Source: Microcoleus sp. FACHB-68 (GTDB taxonomy: Bacteria; Cyanobacteriota; Cyanobacteriia; Cyanobacteriales; Oscillatoriaceae). Taken from it: a stretch of 64,000 nt of DNA. The notes beneath the pieces are model-generated. The model had not been told where the DNA came from, did no database searches, and saw only the letters and a list, made by a program, of their open reading frames with translations. The stretch spans positions 1 to 64,000 of the forward strand of contig NZ_JACJOT010000009.1 of NCBI RefSeq assembly GCF_014695715.1, given 5' to 3'. Below are positions 36,390 to 44,167 of the stretch, piece by piece. Both the position numbers and the translations under genes were made by a program. The number at the start of each line of letters is the position of its first letter. Position 1 is the stretch's first letter.

Positions 36390-37067
36390 ATGGATTTCAA
36401 AATTTTGCAGCAACCAGATAGTGCAGTTGCCCACATTCGTTTGAATGCCGGTGAAGAGTTAATTGCAGAAGCCGGTGCGATGATTGCAATGAGCGGTTAT
36501 ATTAACACCAGCACGACTTTGAGACAAGGCAAAGGCGGCGGCATTATGGGCGGACTAAAACGGATGTTAGCGGGAGAATCGCTATTTTTAAGTGTGTTTC
36601 GTTCTCCTACGGACGGCGGAGAGGTGTTTTTATCTCCGAAATTGCTAGGCGATATTTTGCATTATCAAGTATCCGATCCAGGCTTAGTTGTGCAAGCGAC
36701 TTCTTACTTAGCGAGTGAGTCAGATGTTGAGATTAATTTAGGCTGGCAAGGCTTCAAGTCTATGTTTTCTGGAGAAAATATTTTTTGGGTCGATATTACC
36801 GGAAATGGTTCTTTGTTATTGAGTTCATTCGGGGCAATTTATGAAATTTCAGTGGATGGTGAATATATTGTAGATACCGGCCATATTGTTGCCTTTGAAA
36901 AAAGCCTGACCTTTGAGATAAAGAAAGCCGGTTCTAGTTGGATCGGCGCTTTTTTAGGCGGCGAGGGATTAGTGTGCCGGTTTAAAGGACGAGGCCGGAT
37001 TTTTTGCCAAACTCATAATGCCAACGCTTTCGGTCAGTTGGTTGGGAGTCAGATGCCGGCGAAATAA
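36390..37067 (+). CDS. AIM24/TIGR00266 family protein, copy 2
   Basis: 225 residues; TAGGAG precedes the ATG. It shows AEAGAMIAMSGYI, LAGESLFLSVF, FSGENIFWVDITGNG and GEYIVDTGHIVAFE. It contains a Gly-rich loop (GKGGGIMGGLKR, about 49-60) where copy 1 has GGFFSGFLK. Clearly homologous to its neighbours but diverged, so the three genes are not a recent amplification. Function unknown. Confidence 0.88.
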   Translation: MDFKILQQPDSAVAHIRLNAGEELIAEAGAMIAMSGYINTSTTLRQGKGGGIMGGLKRMLAGESLFLSVFRSPTDGGEVFLSPKLLGDILHYQVSDPGLVVQATSYLASESDVEINLGWQGFKSMFSGENIFWVDITGNGSLLLSSFGAIYEISVDGEYIVDTGHIVAFEKSLTFEIKKAGSSWIGAFLGGEGLVCRFKGRGRIFCQTHNANAFGQLVGSQMPAK

Positions 37068-37125
37068 GCATAGTTTCCGTTTCCTACCAAGGCTAATGAT
37101 CAATTATTTTTAAGGAGTTAGAATC

Positions 37126-37827
37126 ATGGATAATGAATTTGCCTACGAAATTGAACATTCTCCTTCTTACGCTTCATTGCGGTTAAATCTTCAGGCGAAT
37201 CAAACCGTTTTTGTTGAATCGGGCGCAATGGCAGCGATGGACGCTTGCATCAAAATGAAATCTAAAATGCAAGGGGGTTTCATGAAAGGAATTGGTCGCA
37301 TGGTTAGCGGTGAGTCGCTGTTTATTAGTGAGTTTACGGCTGAAGGAAGACCGGGAGAATTATATATTTCGCCGGCAGTCCCTGGAGAGATTACCCATTA
37401 TCATCTGGCCGGCAATGGATTAATGGTTCAATCTTCCGGGTTTGTTGCCTGCAGTCCTACGGTGCAAATTGATACAAAATTTCAAGGATTTAAAGGATTT
37501 TTTAGTGGTGAATCTCTATTCTTGATCCGGGCAACAGGTCAAGGTGATTTGTGGTTCAGTTCTTATGGCGCAATTTTAGAAATTCCGGTTGCCGGTGATT
37601 ATGTAGTAGATACCGGCTACATCGTTGCCTTTGAAGATACGCTCAATTACAAGGTAGAAATGTTGGGTGGCTTGTCATTTAAAGGACTCAAAACCGGCAT
37701 TCTCGGCGGAGAAGGTTTAGTTTGTCGTTTTAGTGGAACAGGCCGGCTGTGGGTGCAGTCGCGCAATCTCTATCCCCTGCTGAATTTCTTAGATGCTTTT
37801 CGTCCAGTTAAGAGTAGTAATAATTAA
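37126..37827 (+). CDS. AIM24/TIGR00266 family protein, copy 3
   Basis: 233 residues; AAGGAG lies 8 bp before the ATG. Family blocks: VESGAMAAMDACIKMKSKMQ, VSGESLFISEF, FFSGESLFLIRATGQGD, GDYVVDTGYIVAFE and the C-terminal GGEGLVCRFSGTGRLWVQSR. Last of the three-gene set; an M48 protease gene follows 107 bp later on the same strand and could share the transcript. Confidence 0.88.
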   Translation: MDNEFAYEIEHSPSYASLRLNLQANQTVFVESGAMAAMDACIKMKSKMQGGFMKGIGRMVSGESLFISEFTAEGRPGELYISPAVPGEITHYHLAGNGLMVQSSGFVACSPTVQIDTKFQGFKGFFSGESLFLIRATGQGDLWFSSYGAILEIPVAGDYVVDTGYIVAFEDTLNYKVEMLGGLSFKGLKTGILGGEGLVCRFSGTGRLWVQSRNLYPLLNFLDAFRPVKSSNN

Positions 37828-37934
37828 GCCGGCTGCTTGAGTCGTACGGGCATCTTGCAGGCTGGCTGTCATCAAAATAATTGCAATTAAACCCTCGCCC
37901 ATAGAAAAATTTCTCTGTTGGTACAATATTGCCC

Positions 37935-38759
37935 ATGAACGAAGAATTTAGTTCTAGAAATCCTCCTCCAAGCAACCGGCAACTACTGATTCTCCTGGCT
38001 ATTTTTGTCGGATTTATCACCGCTATTATTTACATAATTTGGCTATTGGTGAGTAATTTAGTTTGGTTAATTCCGCCACAAGTTGAACAACAACTCGCTG
38101 CCGTTGTCACACCGGCTTATGAACAACTCGCCCAACCATCGCCGGCACAAGATAGCCTCAATCAACTGCTAGATCGGCTGGAAACCAAACTGCCGGTGGC
38201 AAATAACACAAAACGGAATTACAGAGTTTTGTATATCCCACAAAATACCGTGAATGCATTAGCGCTACCCGGCGATCTCATCGTGGTTTATGCCGGCTTA
38301 ATTTCCCACGTCAAGTCTGAAAATGAACTGATGATGATTTTAGGACATGAACTTGGCCATTTTACCAATCGAGATCACTTACGGGGCATCGGACAAGCGT
38401 TGCTGCTCAAATTCACCCTTGCGACTATTTTTGGGGAAAATGGCAGATTGTCAGGAATTATAGCATCAGCCGTTGAATCAGTATCTAGTGCCCAATATTC
38501 TCAAGCGCAGGAACGCAAAGCCGATGATTTTGGCTTAATGTTATTGCAGGCAACCTATGAACACGTAGCCGGCGCAACAGACTTTTTTGCGCGAATTGAT
38601 CGCCAGCCTGGAATGGATTTTGCTTTTTTAGCCTCCCATCCTTCTCCCCGAAATCGTGTAGATAGATTAAACCGGCTGATTAAAGAACACCGATATCAAA
38701 TGGGCAAAACTAATCCCCTGCCGGCAGCCTTAACTAACTTAGACAGTCTCACGCGTTAA
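37935..38759 (+). CDS. M48-family zinc metallopeptidase, membrane-anchored
   Basis: 274 residues from ATG 37935 (a TTG 6 bp upstream is possible). An N-terminal membrane helix (about 15-45, LILLAIFVGFITAIIYIIWLL) is followed by the peptidase. The zinc site is HELGHF (about 137-142) in the MILGHELGHFTN motif, and the third ligand lies in ERKADDFGL (about 195). Residues 84-100 form the characteristic VNALALPGDLIVVYAGL strand. M48 enzymes such as HtpX and BepA act in membrane or envelope protein quality control; substrate here unknown. Confidence 0.9.
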   Translation: MNEEFSSRNPPPSNRQLLILLAIFVGFITAIIYIIWLLVSNLVWLIPPQVEQQLAAVVTPAYEQLAQPSPAQDSLNQLLDRLETKLPVANNTKRNYRVLYIPQNTVNALALPGDLIVVYAGLISHVKSENELMMILGHELGHFTNRDHLRGIGQALLLKFTLATIFGENGRLSGIIASAVESVSSAQYSQAQERKADDFGLMLLQATYEHVAGATDFFARIDRQPGMDFAFLASHPSPRNRVDRLNRLIKEHRYQMGKTNPLPAALTNLDSLTR

Positions 38760-38869
38760 AAATTTCCCCCCGCCAAAATAAGTTTATTCTCTAGTTTTAT
38801 TTGGGTTAAATTGAAATCTCATAACTCCAGCTAAGTTCTAATCTTAATCTATATCAACACGAGGTAAAA

Positions 38870-39643
38870 ATGAAAAACTCACAATGGATTGTCGTCGGCC
38901 TAACTGGAATCGCCACCGCAGTTGGAGTCGCTTATGCAGCCGTTCAAATAAAAACAGCAGCACCCGATATCGACACCTCAAATAATATCTCAAATCCCAC
39001 ACAACCACAACCGATTCAACCTGCCACTTCTCCCTCTCCTAAACCAACGGTTACCCCTGCACAAATACCCAACTCAGTTAATACGGCAAAACCCGATCCA
39101 ATCGTTATCACCCCAGCAAAAGATGGATGCAAAATTAGCACAGCAGTTGTTGCAGATCCCAATCCGCCCTTAAACGTCCGATCCAGTCCCCAGATAACCG
39201 ACGGTAATATAATTGGCCAACTTAAAAATGGCGCATTTGTTGGTGTAATTGAAGAAAAAGACGGCTGGCTTAAGATTAGTGAACCCGAAGGCTGGATCTC
39301 TAAAAATCGGACAAAAAGCACTTGTCCCGTTGTCACTGAGCAAATTAGTTTTCCGCCAAAAGGCGACTCTGCAATTGTGAAAGGCGAGATTATCGGCGGC
39401 GGCAGCCACTCTTACAAGCTTAAAGCAGCTAAGGGTCAAACAATGACCGTTAGGAAATTAAATTCTGCCGGAGTTTTCCCCACAATTATTGACCCCACAG
39501 GACAACTTTTAGCCGGCAATCCTTACACAGACGGCAACCGAACTGAGTGGACGGGGCAACTTCCCCTTGCCGGTGACTACTCCCTAGAAATGGACTCAAA
39601 TTTTAAGGGATTTGTCTATGAATTTTTAGTGGAAGTGAAGTAA
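38870..39643 (+). CDS. Exported SH3b-domain protein, copy 1
   Basis: 257 residues. An N-terminal hydrophobic signal or anchor (IVVGLTGIATAVGVAYAAV) and a Pro/Thr-rich linker (about 35-75) lead to an SH3b domain (about 90-150: PPLNVRSSPQITDGNIIGQL ... DGWLKISEPEGWI). A C-terminal beta-sandwich, similar to prepeptidase C-terminal folds (GSHSYKLKAAKGQTMTV ... GDYSLEMDSNFKGFVYEF), ends the protein. SH3b domains in bacteria often bind peptidoglycan. It is a paralogue of the gene at 40694; both flank a cell-wall dipeptidase gene. Confidence 0.85.
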   Translation: MKNSQWIVVGLTGIATAVGVAYAAVQIKTAAPDIDTSNNISNPTQPQPIQPATSPSPKPTVTPAQIPNSVNTAKPDPIVITPAKDGCKISTAVVADPNPPLNVRSSPQITDGNIIGQLKNGAFVGVIEEKDGWLKISEPEGWISKNRTKSTCPVVTEQISFPPKGDSAIVKGEIIGGGSHSYKLKAAKGQTMTVRKLNSAGVFPTIIDPTGQLLAGNPYTDGNRTEWTGQLPLAGDYSLEMDSNFKGFVYEFLVEVK

Positions 39644-39706
39644 TCAGTCGATTCGTTTGTATAGCTGCGTTAGCGTTGCGCCAGCAATTTTCAATCGCCT
39701 GGGAGT

Positions 39707-39780
39707 GATGGGTTGAGCGAAAGCGAAACCCATCCTACTATAATTTCTGATGGGTTTCGGTCTCGCTCTACACGTCCTAC
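39707..39780. repeat. GATGGGTT palindromic repeat, one full unit and one partial
   Basis: GATGGGTT (39707-39714) pairs with AACCCATC (39727-39734) around GAGCGAAAGCGA. A second, partial unit (GATGGGTTTCGGTCTCGCTC) begins at 39749. This hairpin type is dispersed in cyanobacterial genomes. It lies between convergent genes and may help end transcription. Confidence 0.6.
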
Positions 39781-40529
39781 TGTAAAGGATAGTTATATTT
39801 TGGTTTAGAAATTGCGCCGAAACCAACATCGAGAATCGCAAAATTTTGCCAATCTGTTGCATCGAAATGCCACCATTCGCTAGAGATGGGAGCAAAGCCA
39901 TGTTTTCGCATCACATCCTCAAGCAGTTGGCTGTTTTTCTGCGCTTGTTCACTAACATCTGTACCTTGATAATCTCTACCGGCTCGTTCTGTAAAATCAT
40001 CAAAGGCAGTCGGCATTTCTAGTTCTTTTCCATCGCGATCCACTAAAGTGACATCAACAGCCGCCCCGCGATTATGACGGGAACCTCTAGCAGGATTCGC
40101 CACATAACGTGCATCAGGCAACACTTCCCACATTTGTTTTGTCACCGCTAAAGGGCGATAGCAATCAAAGACTTTCAACCCTAGTCCTCTTGCTTGCAAA
40201 TCTTCTTGAACCCGCGATAGTTTTTGTGCCACACCGGCTCTCAAAATACATCTAGCTTCCGGATACAGCTTTCGCTTTAAGAAATTATTAGTTGTGGCAT
40301 AGCGAATATCCAGCTTAATATTGCGATTCACGGACTGAAGATCAACCAACCGCGCCCGATTCGGCAGTTGATAAGCAACCACGTTCTGGGAGGAAATAGA
40401 GTTAGGTTCAGGGAGTGAGGATGACATAGCAACGGCGGCTGGTTGAGAAAATGTAAAATTTTGCCATATCACCGCTAGGAATACCAGCAGCATGACCGTC
40501 AAAAAATTTCTCGGACGACTTATCTTCAT
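39777..40529 (-). CDS. D-alanyl-D-alanine dipeptidase (VanX/DdpX-like, M15)
   Basis: 250 residues from ATG 40529; the upstream TTG at 40550 is less likely. A Sec signal peptide or anchor (FLTVMLLVFLAVIWQNFTFS) places it outside the cytoplasm. The zinc motifs of M15D peptidases are present: SRHNRGAAVDVTLVD (about 148-162) and the C-terminal EWWHFD (about 225). LDIRYATTNNFL and CYRPLAVTKQMW are further family marks. It hydrolyses D-Ala-D-Ala or trims muropeptides; without vanH/vanA neighbours a role in vancomycin resistance is unlikely and wall recycling more so. It lies between two SH3b protein genes. Confidence 0.9.
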   Translation of the reverse strand: MKISRPRNFLTVMLLVFLAVIWQNFTFSQPAAVAMSSSLPEPNSISSQNVVAYQLPNRARLVDLQSVNRNIKLDIRYATTNNFLKRKLYPEARCILRAGVAQKLSRVQEDLQARGLGLKVFDCYRPLAVTKQMWEVLPDARYVANPARGSRHNRGAAVDVTLVDRDGKELEMPTAFDDFTERAGRDYQGTDVSEQAQKNSQLLEDVMRKHGFAPISSEWWHFDATDWQNFAILDVGFGAISKPKYNYPLQ

Positions 40530-40693
40530 GAAGTTAAATTTTGGCGACAACTGAATTATTCCGCTTAATTGTCTTGCGATCAGGCTGGCGAAATAATTAT
40601 ATTTGGGAAAAGATGTGGTAAGCGCAAATCCGGACTAAAATCGATGCGTCCTCAGCATCTGTCATTAATAATGAAAAATAGGATGATTTTGCT

Positions 40694-41455
40694 ATGAAAG
40701 ACAATAGACGGCAGAAAATTTCATTTCAAGCTTCCTGGCTGAAGAATGTCGGCTTGGCGTGTTTCGCCGGCTTGCTGGCTGCTGCCTGCACATCCCCAAC
40801 CGATTCACCACCACCCTCAACTTCTGAGGTGCCGGCGCAGACACCCGCGCAGACATCCACCCAGCCGGCTCAAACAACACCCGTAAAAGCTGCTCCTGCC
40901 AATGTACCACCGGCTGCCGGTCAACGCCCAGCCTCAACCCCAAAGTGCGAAATCTCCTACGCGAAAATTAACGATCCCAACCCACCCACAAATATCCGAT
41001 CTAGTCCGGAAGTCAAACCAAACAACATTGTGGGGAAAGTTGAAAACGGCAGAGTCGTGTTTGTTCAAAGTGAGAAAAACGGCTGGTTGCAAATTGAAGA
41101 ACCGATTAAAGGTTGGGTTTCTAAAACAGTTACTGAAACCGAATGTAGCGAAAAAACTCAATCAATTACCATTCCTGCCAATCGCAATTCAACCACAATT
41201 TCAGGTCGTTTTATCGGCACCGGCACCCATAAATACACCCTCAAAGCCAATCAGGGTCAAACCCTCACTGTCACCAGCCTTAAAGGTGCTTTTCCCACAA
41301 TTTATGGCCCAGATGGTAAACGCCTCGGTGGCGATCCGAATATCGCAAATAGCCCTCCTTGGACAGGCAAATTGCCGGCTACTGGCGAGTACAGCCTCGT
41401 CGTAGAGTCGAATTTCAAAGGATATGACTATCAGTTTTCAGTGCAGTTAAAGTAG
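40694..41455 (+). CDS. SH3b-domain lipoprotein, copy 2
   Basis: 253 residues. The signal peptide ends in a lipobox (GLLAAAC, Cys about 33), predicting a lipoprotein. A Pro/Thr/Gln-rich linker (about 35-85) is followed by an SH3b domain (about 95-155: PPTNIRSSPEVKPNNIVGKV ... GWLQIEEPIKGWV) and the same beta-sandwich as copy 1 (GTHKYTLKANQGQTLTVTSL ... ATGEYSLVVESNFKGYDYQF). Copy 1 lacks the lipobox, so the two paralogues probably sit in different places in the envelope. Confidence 0.85.
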   Translation: MKDNRRQKISFQASWLKNVGLACFAGLLAAACTSPTDSPPPSTSEVPAQTPAQTSTQPAQTTPVKAAPANVPPAAGQRPASTPKCEISYAKINDPNPPTNIRSSPEVKPNNIVGKVENGRVVFVQSEKNGWLQIEEPIKGWVSKTVTETECSEKTQSITIPANRNSTTISGRFIGTGTHKYTLKANQGQTLTVTSLKGAFPTIYGPDGKRLGGDPNIANSPPWTGKLPATGEYSLVVESNFKGYDYQFSVQLK

Positions 41456-41456
41456 A

Positions 41457-41501
41457 GAGTTTGGTGGGTGGGCGAGTATTGCGTCCACCCAGATCAAACT
41501 C
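41457..41501. terminator. Hairpin between convergent genes
   Basis: GAGTTTG (41457-41463) and GGGTGG pair with CCACCC and CAAACTC (41495-41501). It fills the whole gap between the SH3b lipoprotein gene and purB, and touches the purB stop codon. It lacks a U-run, so its terminator role is tentative. Confidence 0.45.
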
Positions 41502-42795
41502 AAATACCCAGCCGTTGGTAAACTTGGTCAAGGTGCCGCAATTGGTGCTGCGGATCGAAACAAGCTTCAATTGCTTCAGGCGACAGTTGTGCCGTTACCC
41601 GCGCATCTTTGGCAATTAAATCGTGGAAATTCCCATCAGGTTGGTTCCAAGCTTGATGTGCACACGACTGAACAATTGCATAAGCTTCTTCGCGACTTAA
41701 CCCCTTTTCCACCAAGGTCAGCATCACCCGCTGGCTGAAAACTACGCCCCCGTAAAGATTCATGTTCCGTTCCATGTTTTGGGGGTAGACGAGCAGGTGT
41801 TTCACCAAATCGGTGATTTCCGCCAGCATAAAATGGGTTAAAGTGCAACTATCTGGGAAAATCATCCGCTCAACGGAACTATGCGAGATGTCTCGCTCGT
41901 GCCAGAGGGCAACGTTTTCCAAGGCAGCAACGGCATGACCCCGCACAATTCTCGCCATGCCGGTTAACCGTTCCGAGCGAATCGGGTTACGCTTATGGGG
42001 CATTGCGGAAGAACCTTTTTGCCCTTTCGAGAAAAATTCTTCAACTTCTAGAACATCTGTGCGCTGCAAGTTACGGATCTCGACGGCAAACCGCTCGATG
42101 GAAGCCGCCAAGAGTGCCAGATGTTGCGCGTAATTCGCGTGGCGATCGCGTGATATCACCTGAGTTGAGGCGGTATCGGGTTCGAGTCCGAGTTTCTGAC
42201 AAGCGAGCGCTTCCACACGCGGGTCAATATTGGCGTACGTGCCAACCGCGCCGGAAATCTTGCCGGTGGCAATTTCTTGACGAAGATTGCATAGGCGTTC
42301 GCGGTGCCGCAATACTTCCGCTAACCAGCCAGCAAGTTTAAAGCCAAAGGTGATCGGTTCGGCGTGAATGCCGTGAGAGCGACCGATCATGACGGTGTGC
42401 CGGTGTTGCTGAGCCTGATAGCGAATCGCCTGAATTAAATCCTCCAGGCGTTCCATCAGCACATCCAAACTCGCCACCAGTTGCAGTGCTAAAGCTGTAT
42501 CCAGCACATCCGAACTCGTCAGCCCCAAGTGAATGTAGCGACCGGCTTCCCCCACATACTCGTTGACATTTGTCAAGAATGCGATCATGTCGTGGCGAAC
42601 TTCAGCCTCAATTTCTAGCACCCGCTTTGGGTCAAAATTCGCCTTTGCCTTAATTTCTTCAACCGCCTCAGATGGGATATAACCCAATTCAGCCTGAGCT
42701 TCACAGACTGCGATTTCTACTTGGAGCCAGGTCTTCAGCTTATAAGTATCTGTCCACAGTTCGCCCATTTCGGGCAGAGTATACCGCTCGATCAC
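41500..42795 (-). CDS. purB: Adenylosuccinate lyase
   Basis: 431 residues from GTG 42795 (MIERYTLPEMG, the usual cyanobacterial start); an in-frame TTG at 42807 is less likely. It catalyses two fumarate-releasing steps in purine synthesis: SAICAR to AICAR and adenylosuccinate to AMP. Marks: the LTSSDVLDTALALQL segment with the conserved Thr-Ser-Ser, GRSHGIHAEPITFG with the catalytic His (about 140), and the signature loop GSSAMPHKRNP (about 258-268). Length is normal. Transcribed alone, convergent with the SH3b gene. Confidence 0.97.
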   Translation of the reverse strand: MIERYTLPEMGELWTDTYKLKTWLQVEIAVCEAQAELGYIPSEAVEEIKAKANFDPKRVLEIEAEVRHDMIAFLTNVNEYVGEAGRYIHLGLTSSDVLDTALALQLVASLDVLMERLEDLIQAIRYQAQQHRHTVMIGRSHGIHAEPITFGFKLAGWLAEVLRHRERLCNLRQEIATGKISGAVGTYANIDPRVEALACQKLGLEPDTASTQVISRDRHANYAQHLALLAASIERFAVEIRNLQRTDVLEVEEFFSKGQKGSSAMPHKRNPIRSERLTGMARIVRGHAVAALENVALWHERDISHSSVERMIFPDSCTLTHFMLAEITDLVKHLLVYPQNMERNMNLYGGVVFSQRVMLTLVEKGLSREEAYAIVQSCAHQAWNQPDGNFHDLIAKDARVTAQLSPEAIEACFDPQHQLRHLDQVYQRLGI

Positions 42796-42969
42796 AGTCG
42801 GCCACAAACTACAACTGTCCTATTGTACAACCGCTCGGCATCCACACCTTAAGCGATTGGGCAGATTGCAGTGCCGGCAATCCCCCTTGTTTTGAATATT
42901 TCGCTTGTTTCGGATATTTCGTTTAATCCAAAAAGCGTGTTATATTTTTATTAGTAGTTAACATAAACA

Positions 42970-42992
42970 TCCATTTCTTAAAAAGAAATGGA
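42970..42992. promoter_or_regulatory. 23-bp palindrome upstream of the toxin-antitoxin pair
   Basis: TCCATTTCTT (42970-42979) and AAGAAATGGA (42983-42992) are perfect inverted repeats 3 bp apart, ending 12 bp before the antitoxin ATG. This is where autoregulating antitoxins usually bind. Two direct repeats ATATTTCGCTT / ATATTTCGTTT (about 42896 and 42914) lie further upstream. Confidence 0.55.
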
Positions 42993-43004
42993 CATAAAAG
43001 TAAA

Positions 43005-43472
43005 ATGTCCAAACAAAGAGCGCAACTTGAGTCAGTTGTCGTGCCACAACAAGATGCCGAAACGATCCAGCAATTGGAGCAGCTACTCAGTAAAGAAACT
43101 GCACAAGCAAAATTAGTGGGAAGCGATGGAGAAGAAGTTTTAATTCCTGAGCCGGTTTACCATCTGCTACGCGATATCGTTCACATGATGGCATCAGGTC
43201 AAGCTATACACTTGATTCCCCAAAATCACGAACTAAGCACCCAGGAAGCCGCTGATATTTTGAATGTATCACGGCCTTTTCTGGTCAAGTTATTGGAGCA
43301 AGGCGAAATTCCTCATACTAAAGTTGGAAAGCACCGGCGTATTCGTTTGGAAGATTTAATGGCTTACAAAGAACAGCGAGACATTAAGCGCCGGCAAGGA
43401 CTGAAAGAACTCACCCAATTTCTTCAAGATGAGGGGTTTTACGAAGAAAAAGTATCCGAAATTGAGCAGTAG
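43005..43472 (+). CDS. Excisionase-type HTH antitoxin
   Basis: 155 residues. The central DNA-binding domain (about 75-125) is of the MerR/excisionase type: LSTQEAADILNVSRPFLVKL, then the GEIPHTKVGKHRRIRLEDLMAYK wing. The N-terminal helical part and the acidic C-terminal end (about 130-155) are free to dimerise and bind toxin. It is followed with a 1-bp gap by a PIN-domain gene, the standard order of such type II pairs. A palindrome just upstream is a likely operator. Confidence 0.88.
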   Translation: MSKQRAQLESVVVPQQDAETIQQLEQLLSKETAQAKLVGSDGEEVLIPEPVYHLLRDIVHMMASGQAIHLIPQNHELSTQEAADILNVSRPFLVKLLEQGEIPHTKVGKHRRIRLEDLMAYKEQRDIKRRQGLKELTQFLQDEGFYEEKVSEIEQ

Positions 43473-43473
43473 T

Positions 43474-44034
43474 ATGGCAATTTATCCTATTATTCTAGAC
43501 TCCTGTGTAATCTTCCCGATGCCTTTATGCGATACGCTGTTGCGTGCTGCTGAAGCTAACCTTTATCGTGTTTACTTTTCACAGGAAATTTTAGATGGTG
43601 CGACGCGAAATCTTGTCAAGAAGGGAAGAATGACAAAGGAGAAGGAAAAACGTTTTCAAGCCATGCTCAAAAATACCTTTCCTGAAGCAATGGTCGAAGT
43701 GCCGGCCAGGCTGGTTGAGTCCATGACAAATCATCTTGGAGATCGCCATGTTTTGGCCGCTGCAATTGTTGCAAAAGCTGAAGTCATCGTCACTTATAAT
43801 CTCAAACATTTCACGGCAGATGCTTTAGCGCCTTATGGCATTGAGGTACAGCATCCTGATGTTTTTCTGACTCAGCTTTTCGATAATGACCCAGACTCAA
43901 TGGTTGAGGTAATTCGGAAGCAATTCGAGGATCTAAAGCCACCCCCTCATACTGTTGACGAACTTCTTGAAAACTTAGATAAAAATAATAAAGTGCCAGA
44001 ATTCGCTAGTAGAGTTCGCTTTTATAAGTCGTAA
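43474..44034 (+). CDS. PIN-domain toxin (VapC-like RNase)
   Basis: 186 residues from ATG 43474, 1 bp after the antitoxin stop; the open frame extends upstream inside the antitoxin, but MAIYPIILDSC is the expected start. PIN residues: Asp in ILDSCVIF (about 8), acidic residues in the middle, Asp in GDRHVLAAAI (about 90), and the VIVTYNLKHF segment (about 105-115). PIN toxins cleave RNA with Mg ions. A C-terminal extension of about 60 residues beyond the usual PIN fold includes the PPPHTVDELLENL segment. Confidence 0.88.
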   Translation: MAIYPIILDSCVIFPMPLCDTLLRAAEANLYRVYFSQEILDGATRNLVKKGRMTKEKEKRFQAMLKNTFPEAMVEVPARLVESMTNHLGDRHVLAAAIVAKAEVIVTYNLKHFTADALAPYGIEVQHPDVFLTQLFDNDPDSMVEVIRKQFEDLKPPPHTVDELLENLDKNNKVPEFASRVRFYKS

Positions 44035-44167
44035 AAGCCTTGAGTAAGTGCGGAACAACGGCACCAGAAAAAAGCCAATTTCTTGAGAGAGAAAAGTATC
44101 GCCAGCTTTGCTTTAGGTTTAGATTAAATGCTGGAAACAGCCGGCTTATCTAAATCTAGTTTATAGA

